Shown: positions 17,804 to 25,248 of the stretch, in pieces
Position numbering within the stretch: position 1 is the stretch's first letter
Layout: every line of letters starts with the position of its first letter
DNA from: JBBDIP01 sp964602455
GTDB taxonomy: Bacteria; Bacillota; Sulfobacillia; Fermentithermobacillales; Fermentithermobacillaceae
DNA length: 29,734 bases
Assembly: GCA_964602455.1 (NCBI GenBank)
Contig: CAZRRG010000020.1
Span: forward strand, 1-29,734
Direction of reading: 5' to 3'
Translations under genes and position numbers: made by a program
Notes under the pieces: model-generated
The model's database searches: none
The model's input: only the letters and a program-made list of their open reading frames with translations
Told to the model about the DNA's origin: nothing

Positions 17804-19762
17804 TTGGTAAGCGGATCGCGGTCGCGTAGCGCATACTTCTGGCGCAAGGCAGTTCTGCTTGTGCTTGCCGTCTGCGTGGCGTTGCCGTGGACCGTTCTGC
17901 CTGCACACACCGCGTTTGCTGAAGCATCATCATACATTACGGGCGCTTCGGCTGCCGGACCTTGGGTTGCCGGTCCCACAGCTCACGAGTTCACGGCATT
18001 CAGGTCCATAGCATCCGCTTCGACGGCATCCGGGTCCACGGTCGAACCTATCTCATACCCAGTTAAGGTCGCTCTCATCGACACTGGCGTCGGGAGGGAC
18101 AGGCTACCGGAGGGCGCGTCGGTGGAACCCGGCCGCAACTACGTCTTCGAGGATAAGGACACGACGGACGTGGTCGGCCACGGGACCAGGATCGCAGGCA
18201 TCATCCTGGACATCGCGCCGGACGTAACCCTAGTCCCTCTCGTCTACTACTCCCAGTACCCGTCCGGCGTGCCCGCAAATGGCGGTGTAGCGGCCATATG
18301 CCGGGCTATCTATGACGCGATCGACGTCTACGGGTGCCGGGTCATCAACGTGAGTTCCGGTCTGACGGTCGACGATGAAGCGCTTCGGGAGGCAGTCAGG
18401 TACGCGGAGGAAAAGGGCGTCATCGTGGTATCGGCCGTAGGGAACGACAGGGTTACTGCTCCTGAGCGAGTCTTCTACCCGGCGGCATATGAGACTGTCA
18501 TCGGTGTCGGCGCCGTCTCAGTAGGCGCTGCCTCAGTAGGTGCGATCTCAGTAGGTGCGATCTCGGCCGAGGTGGAATCCGCTCCGTTCTCTCAGGCAAA
18601 CAGCAGCGTTACCGTCGTGGCCCCCGGCAAGGATCTCCGCGTTATCTCCATAAGGTCGTCGGCCGGTTTCGAGACGGTCAGCGGGACGTCCTACGCCTCC
18701 GCGCACGTGGCTGCTGAGGCCGCACTATTTGTCTCGGCGTACCCCGGCATCACCCCGGCGGAGTTCCGCCAGGTACTGAAGACCTCGTCCAGGGACCTGG
18801 GCGACCCCGGCTACGATGAGATCTTCGGCTGGGGGTACGTTGACGCGGGATCCGGCGCTACCGCGCTCGCATACGAGCGTATGCTGCGCGTGAAGGCGCT
18901 TCCCTTCAGCGATGTTTCCATATCGGATTGGTTCTGCGATCCTGTCCTGGACGTCTACCAAAGCGGGCTAATGCTGGGCGTATCGCCGGACAGCTTCGAT
19001 CCCGGCCGGCCCGTTACGTGGGAAATGGTTTCCATAGTGCTCCATCGTTTGCATGCGAGGTATGCCGCGGATAGCGGTGAGCCACCCACTGCCTTTGAGT
19101 CCGGCGACGCCGCGACCGCGCCTTCAGGCAACGCAGCCACAAGAGATGTCGCATTCACAACGGACGACGCATCCACAATGGATGATGCCGCCACAACGGA
19201 CGACGCATTCACAAGGGATGATGCCGCCACAACGGACGACGCATTCACAAGGGATGACGCATCCACAAGAGATGACGCGGCTGCTGGTGACACTGGTGTC
19301 GCCTCGGATCCTGATACAGCCTTCGACTCAGCACCCTATCTTGATTGGTTCATTCGAGCCGGACTGGCAGCCGCCCTTGGCGACGCGGCGCCTGACCTTT
19401 CGGACTCCGGCGAAGCCGCCACACCCATTACAAGGGAAGCCCTCTGCACCGTGCTCGTCGAGTACTGCCGGTATGCCGGGATTGACCTTTCCGGGGCGGC
19501 TAGGCCCGGAGATGCTCTGCCCGGAGTCGCTCTGCCTGGCGCCTCTCAGGCCGACGGGGACGATCCATCCGTCACTCCATCTGCGTTTGCCGACATCGAC
19601 CAGGCCAGCGACTGGGCCCTTGAGTCTATGGCCATCGCTCGCGCAGCCGGGATAATGCGTGGGAGCGGAGGGTACTTCCGTCCCGCCAACACCACCACTA
19701 GGGCCGAGCTGGCAACAGTCCTCGTGAGGCTCCTCGCCCAATACTCACAGCGCGACCGATAG
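17804..19762 (+). CDS. Secreted subtilisin-family (S8) serine protease with SLH-like domains
   Basis: Third gene of the operon. TTG at 17804, five bases after the previous stop, gives a 652-residue protein with a normal signal peptide ending near AFA-EA. A GTG at 17744 would overlap the SLH gene by 55 bp. The S8 triad is complete (numbered from 17804): Asp93 in LIDTG, His126 in GHGTRIAG, Ser296 in SGTSYASAHVAAEA, with oxyanion Asn214 in VVSAVGND. A five-residue repeat (VGAxS) is inserted in the catalytic domain after VIGVGAVS. The C-terminus has an SLH domain (SDVSISDWFCDPVLDVYQSG), a repeat-derived linker of A-x-T-x-DD units, then a degenerate and a final SLH domain (DWALESMAIARAAGIMRG, TTRAELATVLVRLL). 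The likely role is wall-attached processing or turnover of surface proteins, perhaps those of its own operon; substrates are unknown. Confidence 0.9.
   Translation: MVSGSRSRSAYFWRKAVLLVLAVCVALPWTVLPAHTAFAEASSYITGASAAGPWVAGPTAHEFTAFRSIASASTASGSTVEPISYPVKVALIDTGVGRDRLPEGASVEPGRNYVFEDKDTTDVVGHGTRIAGIILDIAPDVTLVPLVYYSQYPSGVPANGGVAAICRAIYDAIDVYGCRVINVSSGLTVDDEALREAVRYAEEKGVIVVSAVGNDRVTAPERVFYPAAYETVIGVGAVSVGAASVGAISVGAISAEVESAPFSQANSSVTVVAPGKDLRVISIRSSAGFETVSGTSYASAHVAAEAALFVSAYPGITPAEFRQVLKTSSRDLGDPGYDEIFGWGYVDAGSGATALAYERMLRVKALPFSDVSISDWFCDPVLDVYQSGLMLGVSPDSFDPGRPVTWEMVSIVLHRLHARYAADSGEPPTAFESGDAATAPSGNAATRDVAFTTDDASTMDDAATTDDAFTRDDAATTDDAFTRDDASTRDDAAAGDTGVASDPDTAFDSAPYLDWFIRAGLAAALGDAAPDLSDSGEAATPITREALCTVLVEYCRYAGIDLSGAARPGDALPGVALPGASQADGDDPSVTPSAFADIDQASDWALESMAIARAAGIMRGSGGYFRPANTTTRAELATVLVRLLAQYSQRDR
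18501..18575 (+). repeat. 15-bp tandem repeat inside the protease catalytic domain (5 units)
   Basis: Five 15-bp units, such as TCTCAGTAGGTGCGA, run from 18501 to 18575, the outer two diverged. They encode repeated VGAxS pentapeptides at the place where ordinary subtilisins read VIGVGAVD and go straight on to the substrate-side strand. The units look like slippage copies and keep the frame. Confidence 0.75.
19133..19276 (+). repeat. 18-bp in-frame minisatellite between SLH-like domains (8 units)
   Basis: Eight consecutive 18-bp units, for example GCATTCACAAGGGATGAT, encode six-residue A-(F/S/A)-T-(T/M/R)-DD repeats. Individual units are nearly identical (19187-19204 equals 19223-19240), a sign of recent slippage or unequal recombination. 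The tract forms an acidic linker between the first and second SLH-like domains of the protease. Confidence 0.9.
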
Positions 19763-19806
19763 CACTGCCCTTTCTGTCACGGCGCGACTAGTGAATTTTC
19801 CACGGA

Positions 19807-20018
19807 TCATCGGATGATTATTAGTCGCGGAGTTATATTCCTTCCGATGACCAATAGGCCGAAAACTGCGGTCACCGGATGACTAGATCGGAATCGAGTC
19901 TCGAGTTCTGGTCACCGCATGACCCGACTTTTCGACACATTAGTCACCGGAGGGAATATGACCAAATCTCTAATAATCACCCGGTGACCGGCCCAAAATC
20001 AGGTAGTCACGCCGTGAT
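19807..20018. promoter_or_regulatory. Cluster of 13-bp RTCA-N5-TGAY palindromes in a 496-bp intergenic region
   Basis: Full sites: ATCATCGGATGAT (19807-19819), GTCACCGGATGAC (19871-19883), GTCACCGCATGAC (19911-19923), ATCACCCGGTGAC (19976-19988) and GTCACGCCGTGAT (20006-20018). Half sites: CCGATGAC (19844-19851) and GTCACCGG (19943-19950). Starts from 19871 on are 40, 32, 33 and 30 bp apart. An outer inverted repeat GCGACTA (19784-19790) / TAGTCGC (19822-19828) encloses the first site. The cluster lies after the surface operon and about 240 bp before the HEAT-protein gene. It could be an operator array, or a decayed palindromic repeat. No credible gene is seen in 19763-20258. Confidence 0.55.
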
Positions 20019-20258
20019 CGATGCGGATCCCACTCGCGACCGAGGGAAGACCGCCGAAGTGCTCGGAGTTGCGGATGCCGCCTAGATCCACGCAGGGGGA
20101 TATAGGGTCCCTGTGGCTACCGGCGCTGCGGATGCCATAGCCCATAGTCTAGGTTTCCGCAACGCTCAAGGTATGAAGGACTTTATTGACCGCGAGGGAT
20201 GGAAACGACAGTCACGGGGCGAATGATGGGGATGATTGGTACCAGAGGAGGAGATCCA

Positions 20259-20876
20259 ATGATAACGATGGAGAGCCTGGTCTCGACCCCAAAGGAGGTC
20301 GTCGCGGAGATCTCGGAGACTCTGACCGCCGACGACATATCGCAGCTCGTTGAATGGCTCGCTCTGGAGGATGACAACGTCCGGTACAAGGCGCTGCTCC
20401 TGCTTCAGTGCAGGTCTACCTACTCGGCCGACGTCTACCCGTACTGGGATGTCCTCCGAGCCAAGTTGAAGCACAGCAACTCCTATCAGAGGTCCATCGG
20501 CCTAATGCTGATGGCCGATAACTCAAGGTGGGACTCCTCAGGCAAGATGGAAGCGTCTCTTGATGACTACCTTGGCTGCCTTCACGATGACAAGCCTATT
20601 ACTGTGCGGCAAGGGATACAGGGTCTCGGCACGATAGCGCTTTACCAGCCGGATCTCGGTCCAAGGATCGCGGAAAGGCTAATGGCTTTCAACGTCATGG
20701 GCCAGCGAGAAACCATGCGGAAGTCCATACTCCTTGACATCCTCAACGTGCTGATGGTGATAAGGACCAACAGCGAATCGGATAAGATCGAGGCCTACAT
20801 CCAGTCCGCCCTTTCGGGCGATGTGCTGGACAAGAAGGCCAAGAAGCAGATACAGGCGCAGTTGGGCAAAGGTTAG
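20259..20876 (+). CDS. HEAT-like helical repeat protein, uncharacterised
   Basis: The start is ATG at 20259 because AGAGGAGGAG lies seven or eight bases upstream; an in-frame ATG at 20199 has no such site. The product is 205 residues with no signal peptide or membrane helix, so it should be cytoplasmic. It is predicted to be all-helical, with HEAT-like units (NVRYKALLLLQ; SYQRSIGLMLMADNSRWD; ITVRQGIQGLGTIALYQPDL). The segments VYPYWD, NSYQRSIGLML and KPITVRQ resemble a small-protein family common in Clostridia whose members carry uncertain names. HEAT proteins usually act as binding scaffolds; no enzyme motif is present. It is convergent with the foldase lipoprotein gene (53 bp apart). The link to the surface operon is positional only. 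Confidence 0.75.
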   Translation: MITMESLVSTPKEVVAEISETLTADDISQLVEWLALEDDNVRYKALLLLQCRSTYSADVYPYWDVLRAKLKHSNSYQRSIGLMLMADNSRWDSSGKMEASLDDYLGCLHDDKPITVRQGIQGLGTIALYQPDLGPRIAERLMAFNVMGQRETMRKSILLDILNVLMVIRTNSESDKIEAYIQSALSGDVLDKKAKKQIQAQLGKG

Positions 20877-20909
20877 GGGCCCAGCCGCCGGCAGGGCAGC
20901 CGGACCCCT
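20875..20909. terminator. Possible hairpin between convergent genes
   Basis: AGGGG at 20875-20879 pairs with CCCCT at 20905-20909. The arms between pair imperfectly (about 11 of 14 positions), leaving a short CGGCAGG loop. It overlaps the stop codon of the HEAT-protein gene and lies 20 bp from the end of the foldase gene. No T-run follows, so termination is uncertain. Confidence 0.3.
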
Positions 20910-20911
20910 GC

Positions 20912-20926
20912 AGTCTGAGTCAGACT
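20912..20926. other. Perfect 15-bp palindrome AGTCTGAGTCAGACT
   Basis: Seven-base arms around a single G lie in the short gap between the convergent stop codons. With the adjacent hairpin at 20875-20909 it could help terminate both transcripts, or bind a dimeric protein. The one-base spacer makes a cruciform or RNA hairpin poor. Confidence 0.4.
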
Positions 20927-20929
20927 AGA

Positions 20930-22027
20930 TCAGTTGTCCACTACAACCACCTTGTCCGCAAGGTAGTCGATGACCTTCTGGCCCAGGACGACGAACTTCA
21001 GGTACGGCAGTCCGTAGGTCTGAGCATACTTCGCGTACGTCTCGGCCCCAACTAGTTTCACGTAGTAGTCAGCCACATCGTTGGCGCTTACGCGGATGCC
21101 GGCATCCTCAGCGATAGCTTGCATGATCAGGTGGAAGGACGCGGACTCCCTGGTCTGCTCGACGGTACTAAGCAGCAGTTCGTCGACAGTGGCGACGCCC
21201 GCGTAGGATGCCAGGAAATCCTCGAGCCTCATACCGTAGGAGTCGGCGTAGTTCTGGTAATAGTAGACCAGCGAGCCTCTCTGGTACTCAAGCAGCTTTT
21301 CCGGCACATCGTTCACGACCGCGTTCTCAATGAGATAGTCGCGGACAAACTCACCCACAGCCGTGCCCCGCAGGCTGTCCTCGATATCGGTTTTCATCTG
21401 GGCAACAGTCTTCCAACCGTAGGTAGGTGACAGCTCGTCTTTGACAAACTTGTCGGTCAGCTCGGGATACGTCTTTTCGACGATGTAGTTCACGGTCGTC
21501 GCGAACACGGCGTCCTTGCCGGCCAGCTCCTCGTTGCTGTAGTCTTCGGGGAACGTTACTTCGATGTCAAAGGCGTCGCCCGGCTTGTGGCCGATGAGCT
21601 GCTCCAGGAAGTCGTCGATGTAGGCAGTGACTCCAATGGTGACGTCCGTCCCGCTGCCCCCTGTGCTGCCGCCGTCGAACGCTATGCCATCAACGCGTCC
21701 GACGTAGTCGATGTTCACGGTGTCGCCATCCACTATGGCACGGTCGTAGATCTCCTTGGTAGTCGCGAACCGGTTCATGATGCTGTCGATCTCAGCCTGT
21801 ATGGCCTCGTCGGTTACCTCGTGAACGTCTCTGGGTACCGGTATTCCCTCGTATTTCGGAAGATCCACGTAATCTAGCGCTCTGATCCCATCAAAGAAGC
21901 CGGTATCAAGGATGCCTTTACTGGGCGAGAAGCCGTCAGTCTCCTTGGGTTTGAAGTAGCATCCGGCGCCGACAAGGCTCAGCGCAATCACAAGGACAGC
22001 AATCAGTATGGTCTTTAGTGTCTTCAC
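20930..22027 (-). CDS. Secreted trigger-factor-like FKBP-type peptidyl-prolyl isomerase, putative lipoprotein
   Basis: GTG at 22027 is preferred over the TTG at 22057. It follows GAGGGGCGG and gives MKTLKTILIAVLVIALSLVGAGC, a signal peptide ending in a lipobox-like GAGC with Cys23. The lipobox is slightly non-canonical at position -3. The product has 365 residues. A trigger-factor FKBP domain spans about 96-186 (VDGDTVNIDYVG, FLEQLIGHKPGDAFDIEVTFPEDY, ELAGKDAVF). It is followed by a helical trigger-factor C-domain (about 187-365; PELTDKFVKDEL, VPEKLLEYQ). The ribosome-binding N-domain of cytosolic trigger factor (about 430 residues) is missing. It probably acts outside the membrane as a PrsA-like foldase. 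Being next to genes for 2,000-residue secreted proteins makes these plausible clients, but that is an inference. Confidence 0.85.
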   Translation of the reverse strand: MKTLKTILIAVLVIALSLVGAGCYFKPKETDGFSPSKGILDTGFFDGIRALDYVDLPKYEGIPVPRDVHEVTDEAIQAEIDSIMNRFATTKEIYDRAIVDGDTVNIDYVGRVDGIAFDGGSTGGSGTDVTIGVTAYIDDFLEQLIGHKPGDAFDIEVTFPEDYSNEELAGKDAVFATTVNYIVEKTYPELTDKFVKDELSPTYGWKTVAQMKTDIEDSLRGTAVGEFVRDYLIENAVVNDVPEKLLEYQRGSLVYYYQNYADSYGMRLEDFLASYAGVATVDELLLSTVEQTRESASFHLIMQAIAEDAGIRVSANDVADYYVKLVGAETYAKYAQTYGLPYLKFVVLGQKVIDYLADKVVVVDN

Positions 22028-22299
22028 GGTCTTCCGCCCCTCAATCTCAACTGTCAAACACGTCTACGGTATATTCCTGCTCAGAGTCACAAACGCCTTC
22101 CTCTACTATACACGACGAAGCAGGGTTAACAGTGAACGTTTGTTGAACAGGCCACAAAAGATCCTTTCAGGCATCGAGATCCTCCTATACACAACACCCT
22201 ATCCTGGAGGTATGAATAGTACGAGGATAGAAATAGACATCCCGATAACGGATCCTAGCGCTTCCACGGGCCTCGATTCAGTTTCCCAAAGGAGTTACC
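22028..22299. promoter_or_regulatory. Divergent intergenic region between foldase and regulator genes
   Basis: This 272-bp region must hold the 5' signals of both divergent genes. A direct repeat is present: CTATACACGAC at 22106-22116 and CTATACACAAC at 22185-22195, each preceded by CCTC. TATACA at 22186-22191 could be a plus-strand -10, and TATAGT (reverse complement of ACTATA, 22105-22110) a minus-strand -10, but neither has a convincing -35. AAAGGAG at 22288-22294 is the ribosome binding site of the regulator. Confidence 0.35.
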
Positions 22300-24759
22300 G
22301 TGATAGAGACTAAAGCCCTTATCCGAGGGCGTATTGATCGTGAATTCGAGGCTATCCCCAACTACCCGATGACCGTCGTTGCGGCGCCAATGGGGTACGG
22401 CAAGACAACGGCCATACGCCAATTTCTCGACAAGAGGGACGCCCAGGTACTCTGGTTTTCCTTTTTGACCCTGGACGAGTCCGGAGCGCATTTCTGGCGG
22501 GAGTTCTCCGAGCAGATCGGAAAGCTTGATCCGGCTATGGGTGAACGCCTTGGTAGCCTTGGGTTTCCCATGGACTCACCCGAGATGGCCGGGATTCTCA
22601 GCATCCTCAACGCTCTTCACTGCAAGAGACACACCGTCCTCGTGATCGATGACTTCCACCTGGCCAAGAATCCCAGGATAGGGGAGGTCATCGTCCAGAT
22701 CGCGAAGGAGGAGCTTGAGAACCTTCACATCGTGATCGTCACCCGCGACACCACAAACCTCAACTTCGGAGAGATGACGTCCAAGGGCATATGCCTCCTG
22801 TTCACCGAGCGGTTCCTCAGGTTCACCGAACTGGAGGTAAGCCAGTACTGCACTCTAAACAAGAAACGGATCCCCGCTGAAGACCTAAAGCGGATCGTGG
22901 AGTACACGGGTGGGTGCATATCCCTCGTTTATCTCATCCTGCTCGGCATGGACAAAGGGCTTCCGGTCGGCATGAACGCCACCGTGTACGAACTCGTCGA
23001 ACGAAACCTCTACAACTCCTATGATGAGCGCCTTAGAGGCTTCCTCAGAGACGTGTCCGTCTTGGACAGCTTCTCGGCCCGCCAAGCGGAGTTCGTGACA
23101 GGCGAGACGAAGGCCGAGGAGTTCCTCGCCAGGCTGCGGAGGGAAAACGCCTTTGTGTACTTCGATGAGGCGACGGGCGTGTATCAGATACACAACGTGC
23201 TTCTGGACCTCCTGCGGATGAAGCTCACCAACCCGGATGAGATCAAGAGGCTGTGCAAGAGGGCGGGCGATTGGTATCTCGAAACCGGCGAGCACGCCCT
23301 GTGCTGCGCCTACTACTGGAGGGCCGGAGAGCCCGAGAAGGTACTGGCGCTGCTTAATGGCACGGTGGCCACGTTCTGGGCGGACTTCCCGGGTTGGTCC
23401 GACATGTTCAAATCGCTTCCCGTCGACATGCTCAACAAGTACCCGGTAGCCTACCTGCAGTACGTGGCGCTTGTTATAGTCAACGGTCCGCCGGACGCCG
23501 CTATGGAAGGAATACAGCGCCTGGAGCAACTCCGGGTTTACTACGAGCAGTCGCCGGACATCCCAGAGCGGGAACGCAACAGGATCCTGGCGGAGATCGA
23601 AGTGGTCGAGGTGTTCGCTTCCTTCAACGACATGCACAAGATGATCGCCCATACCAAGCGGGCGATGGAGCTTCTGGACGGCGCTACCTGCTACATGGTC
23701 AGGCGGAATGACGAGTTCACCTTTGGATGTCCCCACTTCCTGTACCAGTACTACAGAGAAGCGGGTAAGCTGAAGGAAATCGTAGAGGTGGCAGTGAGAG
23801 ACTTTCCTTTGTTCCCCCAGATCGCCGACGGCTGCGGCACAGGATGCGAGTACCTTATACTCGCGGAGCATGCCCTTGAAACGTGGAGACCGGAGGAAGC
23901 TGAGCTGAACGCACAGAAAGCCATTTACAAAGCCAGGGCCAAGGAGCAGTACGGCATCCTCATCTGCGCCTACTTCACGTTGATCAGGCTTAGGCTTTGC
24001 CAGGGACGATTCGCGGAAGGCCTTGCGCTTCTTGAGGAGATCCGAAAGGAAGCGGCTCTGGCTGCTTTTCCTGTGTATGCCACGACCGTCGACCTCTGCG
24101 TGGGATACGTGAACGCGTGCCTTAGGAGGCCCGGACGTATCCCCATGTGGCTGTCCTCTGACGACGCGGTCCCCGGCAGGCTTCTGTTCCAGGGGATAGC
24201 TTTCAACGACATCGTGCGCGGCAAGGCCGTCGCGCTTTCCGGAGATTACATCAGACTGGAGATGCTGACCGAGATCTTCGCCCAGGACTACGCCATATTC
24301 CAGAACCGTCTTGGCCTCATACACAACCGCGTGCTCAAGGCTGTGGCCAAGCGGAACCTGTACGGTATGGAGAAAGGGACCGAGGTCCTGCGGTCAGCGC
24401 TGGACATGGCGCGGCCCGACGATATCGTCCTGCCGTTCGCGGAATGCGCCCACGACATAGTCGATATGCTGCGCGCGATTAAGCCCCAAGACCCGTATGT
24501 GAAGAGGGTTCTTTCTCTATCGCTGCAGTACATGAAGAACCTTTCTGCGGCGCCTGCGGACGCCCCATCCCTCTCTAGTCGTGAGAAGGAAGTGCTTGCC
24601 CTCGCCAGGGACGGTCTAAAGCGCGAGGAGATCGCGGAGCGACTCCACATCTCTACTGGCACTGTGCGCACCCACCTTCAGAACATCTACCAGAAGCTCG
24701 AGGTATCCGGCAAGACCGCGGCCATCAAGAAGGCCGGGGAGATTATCGGAAAGCGCTAG
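22300..24759 (+). CDS. MalT-type ATP-dependent LuxR-family transcriptional regulator
   Basis: Start is GTG at 22300 with AAAGGAG five bases upstream, giving 819 residues. The architecture is that of the large STAND/LAL regulators. It has an N-terminal P-loop NTPase with Walker A APMGYGKTT (residues 29-37) and Walker B VLVIDDFH (113-120), then a long helical TPR-like sensor region (about 330-740). A C-terminal LuxR helix-turn-helix spans about 758-815 (LSSREKEVLALA, REEIAERLHISTGTVRTHLQNIY). Known members are ATP- and ligand-dependent activators in the cytoplasm; MalT responds to maltotriose. The inducer here is unknown, and overall sequence does not support calling it MalT itself. It is divergent from the foldase gene and upstream of the second giant surface gene, so it is a good candidate for a local regulator. 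Confidence 0.9.
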   Translation: MIETKALIRGRIDREFEAIPNYPMTVVAAPMGYGKTTAIRQFLDKRDAQVLWFSFLTLDESGAHFWREFSEQIGKLDPAMGERLGSLGFPMDSPEMAGILSILNALHCKRHTVLVIDDFHLAKNPRIGEVIVQIAKEELENLHIVIVTRDTTNLNFGEMTSKGICLLFTERFLRFTELEVSQYCTLNKKRIPAEDLKRIVEYTGGCISLVYLILLGMDKGLPVGMNATVYELVERNLYNSYDERLRGFLRDVSVLDSFSARQAEFVTGETKAEEFLARLRRENAFVYFDEATGVYQIHNVLLDLLRMKLTNPDEIKRLCKRAGDWYLETGEHALCCAYYWRAGEPEKVLALLNGTVATFWADFPGWSDMFKSLPVDMLNKYPVAYLQYVALVIVNGPPDAAMEGIQRLEQLRVYYEQSPDIPERERNRILAEIEVVEVFASFNDMHKMIAHTKRAMELLDGATCYMVRRNDEFTFGCPHFLYQYYREAGKLKEIVEVAVRDFPLFPQIADGCGTGCEYLILAEHALETWRPEEAELNAQKAIYKARAKEQYGILICAYFTLIRLRLCQGRFAEGLALLEEIRKEAALAAFPVYATTVDLCVGYVNACLRRPGRIPMWLSSDDAVPGRLLFQGIAFNDIVRGKAVALSGDYIRLEMLTEIFAQDYAIFQNRLGLIHNRVLKAVAKRNLYGMEKGTEVLRSALDMARPDDIVLPFAECAHDIVDMLRAIKPQDPYVKRVLSLSLQYMKNLSAAPADAPSLSSREKEVLALARDGLKREEIAERLHISTGTVRTHLQNIYQKLEVSGKTAAIKKAGEIIGKR

Positions 24760-24907
24760 AGAGGACTAGGTCGGGAACCACGCCGATCCCCAGGTTGTCT
24801 TCAGTTGACCCCGGAAAAATACGTCTTTTGACAGATACTCCGCCTCCGCCATCCGTTCCACACTGAAAACGGGGTCCTACCGAACACGTCGGGAGGGAGA
24901 TTTGCCC

Positions 24908-25165
24908 ATGGCCAAGATCACCCGTGCCACGGCAGAGCAAGACCACATCCTGCGGATCGAGTTCGAGGGCGGCAACAGCGTTATCTTCAACATGGCCGAA
25001 CTCATGAAAACCTTACCCTACTACAGCCTCAATGACCCCGAGCGGTTTCGAAACTTCACCGTCGAGCCCAAAGCTATTCGCTGGAAAGACATAGAGGTCC
25101 CGGGACAGGCCCCCGTGCCTGTCAGACTCACCGTCGACACAATCCTCTTCTCCATCAGGGAGTAA
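24908..25165 (+). CDS. Small DUF2442-like protein
   Basis: ATG at 24908 lies eight bases after GGGAGGGAG (24891-24899); the in-frame TTG at 24902 is too close to that site. The product has 85 residues. The pattern of an N-terminal beta strand with an F-x-G-G turn (LRIEFEGGNSVIFNM), a middle L-x-D-x-x-R-F segment (YYSLNDPERFRNFTV) and a late IRWKDIEV strand resembles the DUF2442 fold. That family is small, of unknown function and often near toxin-antitoxin genes. No toxin partner is present. It is followed after 83 bp by the second giant surface gene and may be cotranscribed with it. The family assignment is by eye. Confidence 0.6.
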   Translation: MAKITRATAEQDHILRIEFEGGNSVIFNMAELMKTLPYYSLNDPERFRNFTVEPKAIRWKDIEVPGQAPVPVRLTVDTILFSIRE

Positions 25166-25190
25166 GGCGGACTCCCATGCGGGGAGAAGG

Positions 25191-25200
25191 TGCGGTGACC
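25191..25200. promoter_or_regulatory. Half site of the RTCA-N5-TGAY motif upstream of giant gene copy 2
   Basis: TGCGGTGACC is the exact reverse complement of GGTCACCGCA at 19910-19919, part of the palindrome cluster. It lies 48 bp before the ATG at 25249. Only half of the palindrome is present, and a 10-bp match could arise by chance. Confidence 0.2.
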
Positions 25201-25248
25201 ACGCTAACCGAGTCAACGGCAAGCGCCGTGTCAAGGAGGATGACGCGT

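Noticed and set aside
19879..20085. 68-codon frame in the palindrome cluster
   Set aside because: There is no ribosome binding site, and the sequence is dominated by the repeated RTCA/TGAY sites.
22885..24324. 479-codon minus-strand frame opposite the MalT-type regulator
   Set aside because: It is antisense to a gene with intact Walker and LuxR HTH motifs; the product is His/Val/Arg-rich and unrecognisable.
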